This document shows positions 24,629 to 32,997 of a DNA stretch of 64,000 bases, one piece after another. The stretch covers positions 62,001-126,000 of the forward strand of contig NZ_JONJ01000001.1 of assembly GCF_000711825.1 (NCBI RefSeq), given 5' to 3'. The translations under genes and the position numbers were made by a program. The notes under the pieces are model-generated. The model worked only from the letters and a program-made list of their open reading frames with translations. It did no database searches and had not been told where the DNA came from. Position 1 is the stretch's first letter. Each line of letters starts with the position of its first letter. The DNA comes from [Clostridium] aminophilum DSM 10710. GTDB lineage: Bacteria > Bacillota > Clostridia > Lachnospirales > Lachnospiraceae.

Positions 24629-26938
24629 TCAGGCCGCTTTCTTCTGTGCAGCAGTTTCCGCCGGCTCCGCAGAAGTTTCCGCGGTCTTACTCGTTTCGTT
24701 CTTCGAATCCGCATTGATATACTTGTAAATGTATTCGTTCGCGAGATCCTCAATTCTTCCGTTCTTATTTTCCTTATCCAGGAACTCGTTGACATAGTAG
24801 GTCAGTTTCTCGTATCCCTTCGGAAGCAGAATACCGATCTCACCTCTGGTGAACGGTTTGTGGATCAGCGGTGCGGCAAGCCGGCTGTCCTGTCCGACAT
24901 AGTATCCGGCCTCCGCGATCTCGGTGATCATGACGTCAGCTTTTCCTTCCGCGATCAGTCCCGGAATCTCCTCATTGACCTCGTGAATGATCAGTTTTGC
25001 CTTCGGAAGATTTTCCTTCGCGAATTTCTCATTCAGTCCGCCCGGATTCTCCATCACGGTCACACCCGGCTGGTTGATCGCCTCAAGGCTGGTGTATTTC
25101 TCCGCATCTTCCGCCCGGCAAAGCACCGTCTTTCCGTTTCCGATGTAGCCCTTCGACATCAGCGCTTTCTCTTTCCGATCATCGTTCACGGTGATGCCGC
25201 AGATCGCCAGATCAAATTTTCCGGCCAGCGTGTCCTCCATCAGCGTCGGCCAGGTGGTCGGCACGTACTCGATCTTCACACCGAGATCCTTCGCAAAATC
25301 TCCGATCAGATCCACGTCCATGCCCCAGTATTTTCCGGTCTTCGCATCTTTAAAGGACATCGGCTTGTAATCTCCGGTCATTCCAACCTTCAGGACACCT
25401 CTTTTTCGGATCTCCTCCGGTCCGGTTCCGCTGAGATGCGCTTCCTCCGCCTTCTTCAGCCAGGCAGTGCTGACGGTCGGAACCGATTCGCTCGATACCG
25501 GGAAAGTAAAATACGTATCCGGGTATGGCTCATTTTCCAGAGTGAAATGCCACCACTCTTCCGCAAGCGGCTTAAATCCGTGATTCAGCATCGCCTCGCG
25601 GAGAATCATGCGGTTTTCATACTGCTTCGCGGTGATCTCTTTGTAATCCGGGTGGCTGAGTTCTCCGAAGAAATCAAAGGTTCCGCCCATGTCGACTTCC
25701 TTCTCGGTCTTCATGTCAAAGAGCGTCAGATCGACGGTGCTTCCTCTGCTGTGGCCGGAGTGCCTGTCGATATATCCCTGCGGGAACAGCACACTCTTAT
25801 CGAGATCCGGATAGAAGAAGCTCTTCATCCGGGTATCTTTTTCCTCCATCGACCAGTTCACAAAATTCGTGACCGCTTTCTGCGGACGGTACGCATCATA
25901 AATCTTCAGGCGGTAGCCCTTCTTTACCAGCTCATCGCTGACTTCGCGCAGGGCAAATGCCGCTTCCTTGGTCAGGAAAGCCAGCGGTTCTTCGTATCCG
26001 TCAACCCGGTCACCGATGAAATTATAGGTGGAATAATAGCGGATCTCCAGAATCGCATCCGGGATCACATCACTCAGAAGAACGAAATCCGAGGAATCGC
26101 CCGACAGTTTCACATCGCTCTTGGCCACTTCCGGATCCGATTTTTCCATCAGATGATCTCTGGTGTCAATGATGACGGTGCAGTCCGGTTTCACCCTCTG
26201 CATGATGGTCTTCATCGTGTATTCCGGAACCGCAACGCAGCCGCCGGTATACGGGTTCTCCGGTCCGAAGCTGTGCAGGAAGATCGCCGATCCTCTGCCC
26301 GGTGTTCCGTCCTCATTGAAACTGATATTCAGGCAATACTGATACTGGTACTGATAGTCAACGATATGCTCGCTGTTCTCCTTGTCCAGATCCGGATAGT
26401 CCTTGATGTCCACCATCTCGTTGTACTTCATGCCGTCCCGCATATCTCCGGACCAGTACGTGTCATCGTCGGCCTTCTGATACGGGATCGCACAGCCCGG
26501 ATCATCGGCGATGCCGAATGCCCGGTTGAATGTGTACCGTCCCATCGGCGTCTGACCGCAGCCCTCCATGTGTTCTTCATCCGGGCAGAGGCCGTTCCGG
26601 CCGACAAAGCCCGGCGTCGAGAGAATCTGTTTCCACTCACCGTTTTCGTTCTTTTCATGCATGGAAATGGCCGCGGTTGTCTTGTTCACGCCCATCCCCG
26701 CCACAATAAAGAGCTGCGAAGCATCCTCCTCTTTGGCCTCATCCAGATTTTTCACCCAATCCGGGGAATCCGTCTCCCCCTGCGAGGTCACAAACATGTC
26801 GCCGCCACCGGCATCTTTTGTCTCTTTTGCTGCGGCTGTCGTGGCAGATGCGCTGTTTCCCGCCTGACCGCAAGAGCTCATGGCGGCAAGCGCTGTGGCC
26901 ATCAGGAGCGCCGCAATACCTTTCATTCTTTTTCTCAT
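24629..26938 (-). CDS. Three-domain lipoprotein: L,D-transpeptidase + VanX-type D,D-dipeptidase + PheC-like binding domain
   Basis: A 769-residue exported protein. Residues 1-23 are a lipoprotein signal (lipid Cys C23). Residues about 70-265 resemble a YkuD-type L,D-transpeptidase, with H222 and the nucleophile C234 in TGGCVAVPE. Residues about 285-482 match VanX/DdpX D-Ala-D-Ala dipeptidases: YRPQ (R351), zinc ligands H396 and D403 (SGHSRGSTVD) and H464, and catalytic E461 (EEWWH). Residues about 505-740 are a family 3 solute-binding fold closest to cyclohexadienyl dehydratase PheC (TGDYKPMSF, TTWPTLMEDTLAGKFDLAICG). All sets of key residues look intact. The tail is Thr/Glu/Ala-rich. It could remodel peptidoglycan, cleave D,D-dipeptides and bind or dehydrate a released compound; this combined role is inference. 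Confidence 0.82.
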   Translation of the reverse strand: MRKRMKGIAALLMATALAAMSSCGQAGNSASATTAAAKETKDAGGGDMFVTSQGETDSPDWVKNLDEAKEEDASQLFIVAGMGVNKTTAAISMHEKNENGEWKQILSTPGFVGRNGLCPDEEHMEGCGQTPMGRYTFNRAFGIADDPGCAIPYQKADDDTYWSGDMRDGMKYNEMVDIKDYPDLDKENSEHIVDYQYQYQYCLNISFNEDGTPGRGSAIFLHSFGPENPYTGGCVAVPEYTMKTIMQRVKPDCTVIIDTRDHLMEKSDPEVAKSDVKLSGDSSDFVLLSDVIPDAILEIRYYSTYNFIGDRVDGYEEPLAFLTKEAAFALREVSDELVKKGYRLKIYDAYRPQKAVTNFVNWSMEEKDTRMKSFFYPDLDKSVLFPQGYIDRHSGHSRGSTVDLTLFDMKTEKEVDMGGTFDFFGELSHPDYKEITAKQYENRMILREAMLNHGFKPLAEEWWHFTLENEPYPDTYFTFPVSSESVPTVSTAWLKKAEEAHLSGTGPEEIRKRGVLKVGMTGDYKPMSFKDAKTGKYWGMDVDLIGDFAKDLGVKIEYVPTTWPTLMEDTLAGKFDLAICGITVNDDRKEKALMSKGYIGNGKTVLCRAEDAEKYTSLEAINQPGVTVMENPGGLNEKFAKENLPKAKLIIHEVNEEIPGLIAEGKADVMITEIAEAGYYVGQDSRLAAPLIHKPFTRGEIGILLPKGYEKLTYYVNEFLDKENKNGRIEDLANEYIYKYINADSKNETSKTAETSAEPAETAAQKKAA

Positions 26939-27119
26939 CCTGCAGTTACCTCCCCATCATTGATATTCAGTTCGTTACTGTCTATTTCGATCATAAACCG
27001 CAATTTTCTGAATTCATATTCTAATTATATTATATTTCAGCCATCAATAATATACTTTATTTGTCAAAAAACCTTTACCACCATATTTTTTTGGACCGGG
27101 AACTCCGTCCCCCCGGTCC

Positions 27120-27155
27120 AAAAAGCGGAGATCCCCCCGGGAATCTCCGCTTTTT
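27120..27155 (-). terminator. Terminator after the PAS-GGDEF-EAL gene
   Basis: AAAAAGCGGAGAT (27120-27132) / ATCTCCGCTTTTT (27143-27155), directly past the stop at 27157. A second hairpin with GGACCGGG/CCCGGTCC arms (about 27093-27119) follows on the minus strand with a poly-A side. Confidence 0.85.
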
Positions 27156-27156
27156 G

Positions 27157-30100
27157 TCACATATCACTCTTCAGCGATCGCTTGTTCTCGTACATTTTTT
27201 TGTCCGCTTTCCGGAATACATCCGCGACAGACTCACCGGGCTGATGTCTTGCCATTCCGGCCGCCACCACCACCTGATTCTCCAGCTGGTGCTCATGGTT
27301 CAGTTTCGCGATCATGCCCATCAGAATGTCGATATTTTCATAGTCCTCCCCCTGTGCGACCACGGCAAACTCGTCACCGCCCATCCGGAAGACCGGACTT
27401 CTCTTGAACGTGTGGCAGATCATCTCACATCCGTCCATGATATAACGGTCCCCGGCCTGATGGCCCATGGTATCATTGATCCGCTTCAGTTCATTGATAT
27501 CAAAGACCACAATGGCAAATTTCAGATCATTCTCTTCTTTTATCTGACGGTTCATCTGTGCTTCCAGATTCTGATAGGCGTTCTTTCGCTTTACACCGGT
27601 AAGTTCATCCTTGTTCGCCTCGGCCCTCATCGCGGAGATCGTCAACGCATATTCTTCCTTCCGCCGAACCTCGTCGTCCACATTGATGACACCGATAATG
27701 ATCTTATCCTCCCCGTTCTCATGGAGAAGAATCGCCTTGAGAAGCATGTGCAGCGGCTTTCCCTGAATCATCAGCCGGTAACTGATCGTAAACATACCGT
27801 TTTTCCGGATGTCGCGCAGAATATTCTCCTTGGTAAACTGCTCAAAGAATAACTTCTGATCGTCCCTGAAAATTACATTCTGTCCGTTAATTCTGGTCTG
27901 TCCGTAAAAATCTTCTCCCTGTGTGACAATTCCGACGGTATCGTATTCCTCACTGGATTCAAACTGCAGATAGGAATCGGTCTCCGGATCGACGGAATAG
28001 ATCGCCATAATCTCGCCGGACAGCGCCGCAATTCTGGCAAAAGACATCTTCTCTTCGCGGATCCGCTCCAATGCCTGCTGCTGGCGCATCTGTGCGTCAA
28101 CATTATTGATTCCGAGAATCACATTATTTCCCTTGCCTCTTGTCTTGACGATCTTCATGTTAACATAGACCGGTGTTCCATCGATCATGTTCCGGTACGT
28201 CAGTGTAAACGTGCCGTGCTCCTGGAGTCCCTGTTCAATCTTCTCCCTGGTGAACTCCTGAAGGAACATCTCCAGATCCTCTTTATAGATCATGTCCTTC
28301 GCCACTTCATAGCTTTCCCGGAAGAAATCTTTTCCGCGGCGTTCGATGGAAACATCCCGGTTTTGTCCGTTCGGGGAATACTCCGTGAATTCACCGGTAT
28401 CCATATTGATAAAATACAGGTAAATGTAGTCTTCCGACAGCGCTCTCGCGATATAGTTGTACGTCAGACCATTCTTCTCGCCGGTTCCTTCCGTCGCCGA
28501 GAGAACAACAACGATCACCGCCGCCACGCCGGTAACCGGATTGATCGCAGCTCTGCGGATCAGAAGCTGGATGTTCTTTCCGTCGGACGTGCGGTCATCG
28601 ATGATCGTGCGTACTCCGTCCTTCGCGCAGCGGAATACCGCATTCAGAGAATACGCTCCGGCCCGGTTCGGATACTCACTGACATCAAAATCAGTTCTTC
28701 CGTAGGTTGACGGGAAATTTTCCTGTATAAAACTCCGGAACGTCTCATTACAGCGCACCACCGACATATGTTCACCCTTACACTCCACAATGATCATGGG
28801 CCAGGTGTCGAAATAATTCTTCAGAGACTCATCCTCCGAGTCTTCCATCGAGAGATTGTACAGATTGATTCTTCCGAGCTGGGCATAATACCCGGCTTCC
28901 GCCGGATTTTCAAATCCGATCTGCCGATTCGTCCGATAACGTTCCAGAAGCTGTTCCAGGGAAACCGGCCTACAGAAGTAATATCCCTGCAGCATCGTGC
29001 AGCCGATATCCTTCAGGAAATCGGCCTGCTCTTTGGTCTCCACGCCCTCAGCAATGGTATCCATGCCAAGCGAAAGCGCCATCCGGGCAATCTCGGTGAC
29101 AATAATCTTCGACCGTTCCTCTTCTTCCAGCTGCCGCACAAACAGCATGTCGATCTTGATCAGATCAAACGGAATGGTCTGAAGAAGTGACGGTGACGAG
29201 TATCCGCTTCCATAATCATCCATCCAGACAGGGAACCCAAGACGCTTCAGCCGTTTGATCTCCTCCGTCATGTATTCCACGTCATCCGCGAGAGCGCTTT
29301 CCGTGATCTCAATAATCACCTTGTCCCGCTCAATCCCCGACTCATCCACGCGCCTGCGGATCTCCTCCACGATATCGCAGGCATAAAAATCCGACCTGGA
29401 CAGATTCAGAGACTGCGGAACCACATAGAGACCATTATCTGCCTGAACCTTCATTTTCTGAAGGACGTTCTCGAGAACATACAGATCCAGTTTGTAGCTG
29501 CTGTTGGTCTCTTCCAGTGTCGGAACGAAGATCCCCGGGCTCAGAACCCCCTTTTCCGGATCCTTCCATCGGGACAGTGTCTCCTCACAGCAGACTTTTC
29601 CATTCGCCGTGCGGATGATCGGCTGATAATAGACTTCGATCTGTCGTTCCCGGATTGCTCGGTCCAGATTATCGATTATAAACTGCTTCTTTTCAATCTC
29701 GACCAGCATTTCTTTATCGAACGGATAGATCTTTGATTTATAATTGCGCCGCATGGAGTCACAGGCAATCTTCGCGCGGTCACACGCTCCGCTGATGCTG
29801 ATCGTCTCGTCATCATAAGTGTAAAAGCCGATTCGGAGCGGCATGTATCGCCCTTTTTCCTTTTCCTCGTTTTCCGCAATCAGAATCTCCGCTTTTTCTT
29901 TTGCACTTTCCGCGTCGGTAAACACACAGAAATGATCCGCGCTGAAACGGCTGCAGTTTTCATGACTGAACAGTTCAATGATCCGATCGGAAAAAACCTT
30001 CAAAAAACGGTCTCCGCCTTCCATGCCGAATTTCTGGTTGAAGGCCTTCATCCCGACAAAATCCATATAAAGGATCACGGGAATTTTTCCCTTTTCACGA

Positions 30101-30654
30101 ATTTCCTGACAGCCCACTTCCGCAAGATCAAAAAAGTAGGTCATCGTCGGAAGACCGGTCAGATAATCGTGATCCATCCGGCTGGTATGGCTTCTCTCCA
30201 TCAGTTGTTTTGACAGCATATTCTGCACGCTGTCTGCACGGTTCCGGCGGGTCTTCTCATTTTCCACATACGGTCCCTGGTCGGTATACCATACGAAAGC
30301 AAGGCGGACATTCTTCTCCTTAAAGATATGCCTTCCGTAGGCATGAATGATCCGGTACTGTCCATCCCGCATGGTCCGGTAAATGACATCGTAGCTGCTC
30401 TCCTCCGTCGCAAAACGGTAGGCCGCATTGCCAAGCTCCGCCATATCATCCGGATGGGTATCGCGGTACATATTGTTGTCCATCAGATCGTATACATCCT
30501 GCCGGGGCATATCGGAATATCCGAACAGATCGATGAATCCCTGCGACAGGACAACTGTGATTACTCTTTTATTGATAAACTGGTATATCGCATAAGGAAC
30601 ATCGCTTTTCTCCAGAAAAGCCAATTCTTCCTCACTGTATCTGAACTTATCCAA
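27157..30654 (-). CDS. PAS-GGDEF(degenerate)-EAL-PAS-PAS-GGDEF cyclic-di-GMP enzyme
   Basis: A 1165-residue cytoplasmic c-di-GMP turnover protein. Order: PAS (about 5-135), degenerate GGDEF (about 165-320, signature SADHF), EAL (about 330-575) with ETLSRW in place of EALLRW but the Glu kept and NLS, ITES, DDYGSGYSS, KID, EGVE all present, a post-EAL domain (about 590-730) also found in the 51192-54575 protein, two PAS-like segments, and a C-terminal intact GGDEF (RMGGDEF, near residue 1100) without a visible RxxD inhibitory site. Both synthesis and breakdown appear possible. The start is taken as TTG at 30654 because it follows AGGGGAGGG and because Lachnospiraceae relatives begin (M)DKFRYSEEE; GTG 30735 and ATG 30729 are alternatives without sites. 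Confidence 0.88.
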   Translation of the reverse strand: MDKFRYSEEELAFLEKSDVPYAIYQFINKRVITVVLSQGFIDLFGYSDMPRQDVYDLMDNNMYRDTHPDDMAELGNAAYRFATEESSYDVIYRTMRDGQYRIIHAYGRHIFKEKNVRLAFVWYTDQGPYVENEKTRRNRADSVQNMLSKQLMERSHTSRMDHDYLTGLPTMTYFFDLAEVGCQEIREKGKIPVILYMDFVGMKAFNQKFGMEGGDRFLKVFSDRIIELFSHENCSRFSADHFCVFTDAESAKEKAEILIAENEEKEKGRYMPLRIGFYTYDDETISISGACDRAKIACDSMRRNYKSKIYPFDKEMLVEIEKKQFIIDNLDRAIRERQIEVYYQPIIRTANGKVCCEETLSRWKDPEKGVLSPGIFVPTLEETNSSYKLDLYVLENVLQKMKVQADNGLYVVPQSLNLSRSDFYACDIVEEIRRRVDESGIERDKVIIEITESALADDVEYMTEEIKRLKRLGFPVWMDDYGSGYSSPSLLQTIPFDLIKIDMLFVRQLEEEERSKIIVTEIARMALSLGMDTIAEGVETKEQADFLKDIGCTMLQGYYFCRPVSLEQLLERYRTNRQIGFENPAEAGYYAQLGRINLYNLSMEDSEDESLKNYFDTWPMIIVECKGEHMSVVRCNETFRSFIQENFPSTYGRTDFDVSEYPNRAGAYSLNAVFRCAKDGVRTIIDDRTSDGKNIQLLIRRAAINPVTGVAAVIVVVLSATEGTGEKNGLTYNYIARALSEDYIYLYFINMDTGEFTEYSPNGQNRDVSIERRGKDFFRESYEVAKDMIYKEDLEMFLQEFTREKIEQGLQEHGTFTLTYRNMIDGTPVYVNMKIVKTRGKGNNVILGINNVDAQMRQQQALERIREEKMSFARIAALSGEIMAIYSVDPETDSYLQFESSEEYDTVGIVTQGEDFYGQTRINGQNVIFRDDQKLFFEQFTKENILRDIRKNGMFTISYRLMIQGKPLHMLLKAILLHENGEDKIIIGVINVDDEVRRKEEYALTISAMRAEANKDELTGVKRKNAYQNLEAQMNRQIKEENDLKFAIVVFDINELKRINDTMGHQAGDRYIMDGCEMICHTFKRSPVFRMGGDEFAVVAQGEDYENIDILMGMIAKLNHEHQLENQVVVAAGMARHQPGESVADVFRKADKKMYENKRSLKSDM

Positions 30655-30750
30655 AAGAGCCCTCCCCTTTTTCACGCGATGAGCCGGAATCCACTGTAAA
30701 AGTTTTCCTCCGTATCGCGTCGATTTCATCCTCACGGAGCATTTTTTGTG

Positions 30751-30758
30751 TTATCGGC
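30751..30758 (-). promoter_or_regulatory. GCCGATAA box upstream of the PAS-GGDEF-EAL gene
   Basis: Minus-strand GCCGATAA, within the 10-mer ATGCCGATAA that also precedes the chemoreceptor gene. No good sigma-28 -35 is present upstream. Confidence 0.35.
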
Positions 30759-30785
30759 ATTCTAGAGAAGCATCCCAATAACGCA

Positions 30786-30832
30786 AAAATATCTGCTATA
30801 TTGTATTTTACCATGCAAACAATACAGCAGAT
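30786..30832 (-). terminator. Terminator of the DUF488 operon
   Basis: On the minus strand ATCTGCTGTATTGT pairs with ACAATATAGCAGAT (arms 30832-30819 and 30804-30791, one G-U pair) around a 14-nt loop, followed by ATTTTTGCG. Confidence 0.75.
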
Positions 30833-30866
30833 ACGCATATTTCAGTTTTTTTTCGATTTTTGTGTG

Positions 30867-31313
30867 TTATTTTGTCCGAATCATCCGCTCCAGCCAGTCT
30901 TTCAGGATTACCGCCTGATTCTCCTCCCGGTTTTTTGCAGAATACAGAAGAAACACATCCTGATCTGCAAGAATCTCTTTGATTTTTTCAGCCAGTTCCG
31001 GCATGTTCCGGTTGAAATTCAGTTCTTCCCGGTAGCGTTCCGCAAACGCTGCGAACCGCTGCGGATCATGACTGAACCATTTCCGAAGCGCCTTGGACGG
31101 CGCCGCAGTCTGAGCCCAGTCAAAAGGCGTGATCCGTTCTTTCTTTAATCCCCTCGGCCACAGGCGGTCCACCAGAATCCGGTATCCTTCCATCTCCGGC
31201 GTCACCTCGTAAACCCGCATGATTCTGATCTCATGGTTCATGACTGACGGACGACTCATAACCGTCTTCGCCCCCGAACCTTCCCCCGCGGACATGACAG
31301 CCTGCGAATTCAT
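30867..31313 (-). CDS. DUF488 family protein
   Basis: A 148-residue DUF488 protein with the family signature RVYEVTPEMEGYRILVDRLWPRGL followed by FDWAQTAAPSKALRKWF, SHDPQRF and the VFLLYSAKN strand (signature given here as RVYEV / YRILVDRLWPRGL). Function is not established for the family. Its ATG overlaps the stop of the upstream Cys-rich gene (ATGA, 31310-31313), implying translational coupling. An alternative start about 20 codons in (MSRPSVMNHEI) exists but lacks the coupling logic. A terminator hairpin lies downstream at 30786-30832. Confidence 0.85.
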   Translation of the reverse strand: MNSQAVMSAGEGSGAKTVMSRPSVMNHEIRIMRVYEVTPEMEGYRILVDRLWPRGLKKERITPFDWAQTAAPSKALRKWFSHDPQRFAAFAERYREELNFNRNMPELAEKIKEILADQDVFLLYSAKNREENQAVILKDWLERMIRTK

Positions 31314-31498
31314 AACCGCCCCCTAAAATACGCTACCGGATCTGCCTGATCCCAGCTTTCTTTTTCGCAGATCTCACAGGCAGTCAGCGGGTATTTTTCG
31401 GATGCGTGATGCCGTTTTACGCACTCCTCACAGTTTCGGTACAGGTCACATCCTGTGTTTTTACACGGACAGGCTTCGGCACAGTATTTCTGAATCAT
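31310..31498 (-). CDS. Small eight-cysteine protein coupled to DUF488
   Basis: A 62-residue protein with cysteines at 6, 10, 12, 17, 23, 26, 41 and 44, including CxxC pairs, consistent with one or two zinc or Fe-S sites. I do not recognise a named family. GAGGGAC precedes the ATG and the stop codon overlaps the DUF488 start by 4 bp, supporting a real gene and a joint function. It follows the DUF5131-DUF4186 gene on the same strand after 150 bp with a weak hairpin between. Confidence 0.75.
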   Translation of the reverse strand: MIQKYCAEACPCKNTGCDLYRNCEECVKRHHASEKYPLTACEICEKESWDQADPVAYFRGRL

Positions 31499-31565
31499 GG
31501 ATTCGGTCCCTCCTCATTTTCCCAAACATGAACATTTTCATCCTAACGATTTATTTTGAAAAAAT

Positions 31566-31583
31566 CCGTATCCGGGGATACCG
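31566..31583 (-). terminator. Weak terminator after the DUF5131-DUF4186 gene
   Basis: Short stem GTATCC/GGATAC, followed on the minus strand by GGATTTTTTC. It may allow read-through into the Cys-rich/DUF488 pair. Confidence 0.4.
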
Positions 31584-31648
31584 AATTGATATTTTGTCCG
31601 TTTTCTTCTGACTTTAACATTTCCAAAAGAATTGTCCGCCATACCCGA

Positions 31649-32752
31649 TCAAATCTGTCTCTTGATCCACTCCATGAGAACACTGACAATATATTCCTGT
31701 TCCGCAGAGTTAAGAATTTTTCCGGCCGGGATATGGTGCCATTTCTCCAGACATGTCCGGCAGCAGCATCCGGTCGCATGCTGGGCCAGAAACACCGGAT
31801 GACCTTTCATCGGCGTCTGTTTGCCGTCATGATCCGGCGCTTCCGGCGCAAGCCGCTTTGCCACAAAGTCCTCCGCATGTCGCCGGATCGTATCCCAGCC
31901 TTTATCTCTGATATATTCCCGGTCTTTTGCGGTCAGCCGGAACCGGCTTCGAAATGCGGACCGTCCAAGGTGCTCCCAAAGATCCGATTTCTCCGGGAGA
32001 CGATACGAGATCTTTTCCGCCAAACCCGCACCCGGATAATAACTGTAACCGGATTTCCTCGCCTGTTCCATCTGATCCCGGCGTTCGATATGGTAGGTTT
32101 TCCCATCTTTCAGGAATAACGCTCCGGTCTGTTTAAATGTAAACGGAACTCCGCATCGGATGCATTCTCTTCGCACTTCCTGAATCCAGTGAAAATCACA
32201 GGGTCTTGCATTCGGCCCCGATTCTCCGCCGCAGGTGACATGTTCAATCTGTCCGGTCGCGAGATATTGCTCCATCCTGATCTCGCCAAGCATCGGCTCG
32301 GAGATCACTTCCCGATGTTTCAAGGGAAGCCGGAGTAGAATGGGAAGCCGGTAATCGGTTCTATCCTGGTTTTCACAGGTACTGCAAATCGTCACATGCT
32401 CCCAGCCGTCGCCCCAGTCGGGCGGGAGACATGCCGCAGCCCGGTCAATCCGCTTGGTGATGATATAGAAACTCAGATCCTTCCGCTCCCTGATCATATC
32501 CCAGCACTCCATCCGCCAGTCATCTGCTTCATCCAAAAAGAAATCCGAGGTCATGCAGGTATAGACAATTCCGTCACCGGCGGTCAGTTTGTAACCGCCC
32601 TGACGGTTCTTTCTGACCGGCAGATTGTAGTCTCCGGTTTTCGCCACGATGCCGGCATCTTTTCCGACGCTTTCATCCCGTCTGTATACGTAACAGTTGG
32701 CACATCCCGGACTGATCTTCTTACAACCGTGCCATGGATTCCAAATCGTCAT
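31649..32752 (-). CDS. DUF5131 (Gp37/Gp68-like radical-SAM-type) fused to DUF4186
   Basis: A 367-residue protein. The N-terminal part (about 1-255) is DUF5131, the phage Gp37/Gp68-like family: WNPWHGCKKISPGCANCYV with cysteines at 10, 17 and 20, a C-x6-C-x2-C arrangement reminiscent of radical-SAM Fe-S ligation, plus TSDFFLDEADDWR, ITKR and CGGESGPNARPCDFHWI. The C-terminal about 100 residues (RLAPEAPDHDGKQTPMKGHPV, HATGCCCRTCLEKWHHIPAG, in parts) match DUF4186. The two domains are normally separate proteins. Neither has an assigned reaction that I can state; nucleic-acid-related radical chemistry has been suggested for DUF5131 by its phage context. It is divergent from the yjdF riboswitch gene. 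Confidence 0.82.
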   Translation of the reverse strand: MTIWNPWHGCKKISPGCANCYVYRRDESVGKDAGIVAKTGDYNLPVRKNRQGGYKLTAGDGIVYTCMTSDFFLDEADDWRMECWDMIRERKDLSFYIITKRIDRAAACLPPDWGDGWEHVTICSTCENQDRTDYRLPILLRLPLKHREVISEPMLGEIRMEQYLATGQIEHVTCGGESGPNARPCDFHWIQEVRRECIRCGVPFTFKQTGALFLKDGKTYHIERRDQMEQARKSGYSYYPGAGLAEKISYRLPEKSDLWEHLGRSAFRSRFRLTAKDREYIRDKGWDTIRRHAEDFVAKRLAPEAPDHDGKQTPMKGHPVFLAQHATGCCCRTCLEKWHHIPAGKILNSAEQEYIVSVLMEWIKRQI

Positions 32753-32775
32753 GTTCTCCTCCCGTCAAATTGTTC

Positions 32776-32805
32776 TTGCATCTCCGGGCCGAATTCGCCT
32801 ATAGT
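32776..32805 (+). promoter_or_regulatory. Promoter candidate for yjdF
   Basis: TTGCAT (32776-32781), 18 bp, TATAGT (32800-32805), placing the start of transcription about 45 nt before the riboswitch core. Confidence 0.5.
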
Positions 32806-32854
32806 AATACTGTCATCGGCTGATCGGGTACATTGCCGGATCAGTCATCACCAA

Positions 32855-32965
32855 AACAAAGATAAAAACGCAACGCATGCGACAAACATGCCAGAGCCGG
32901 TAGGTAGCCCGGCCGTCACAGAATTCTCTGTGGTAAGTAACCTGCCCCTCCGGGTTGTCCGTTCT
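32855..32965 (+). ncRNA. yjdF (azaaromatic-sensing) riboswitch
   Basis: The leader contains the conserved yjdF-motif blocks as I remember them: AAAACGCAACGCATGCGAC, AACATGCCAGAGCCGGTAGG, TAGCCCGGCCGTCAC, a CACAGA/TCTGTG stem, and GGTAAGTAACCTGCCC. The AGGAGGG site of yjdF lies about 20 nt downstream, consistent with translational control. The class binds azaaromatic compounds and sits upstream of yjdF genes in Firmicutes, as here. Confidence 0.87.
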
Positions 32966-32997
32966 TTGTTCATGTACTATCCAAAGGAGGGATTGTC

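Noticed and set aside
24284-27244. 986-codon plus-strand open frame
   Set aside because: Antisense to the HAD and three-domain lipoprotein genes; no ribosome site or family motif, low-complexity composition.
30805-30816. GCATGGTAAAAT as a shared promoter of the two GGDEF-EAL genes
   Set aside because: At this locus the word lies in the loop and arm of a strong terminator hairpin for the DUF488 operon, so the match to the site at 56379-56390 may be chance. Kept only as a note.
30647-30838. Short coding frame overlapping the start of the PAS-GGDEF-EAL gene
   Set aside because: No conserved sequence, different frame, and it would end at the ribosome site of the real gene; a leader peptide is possible but unsupported.
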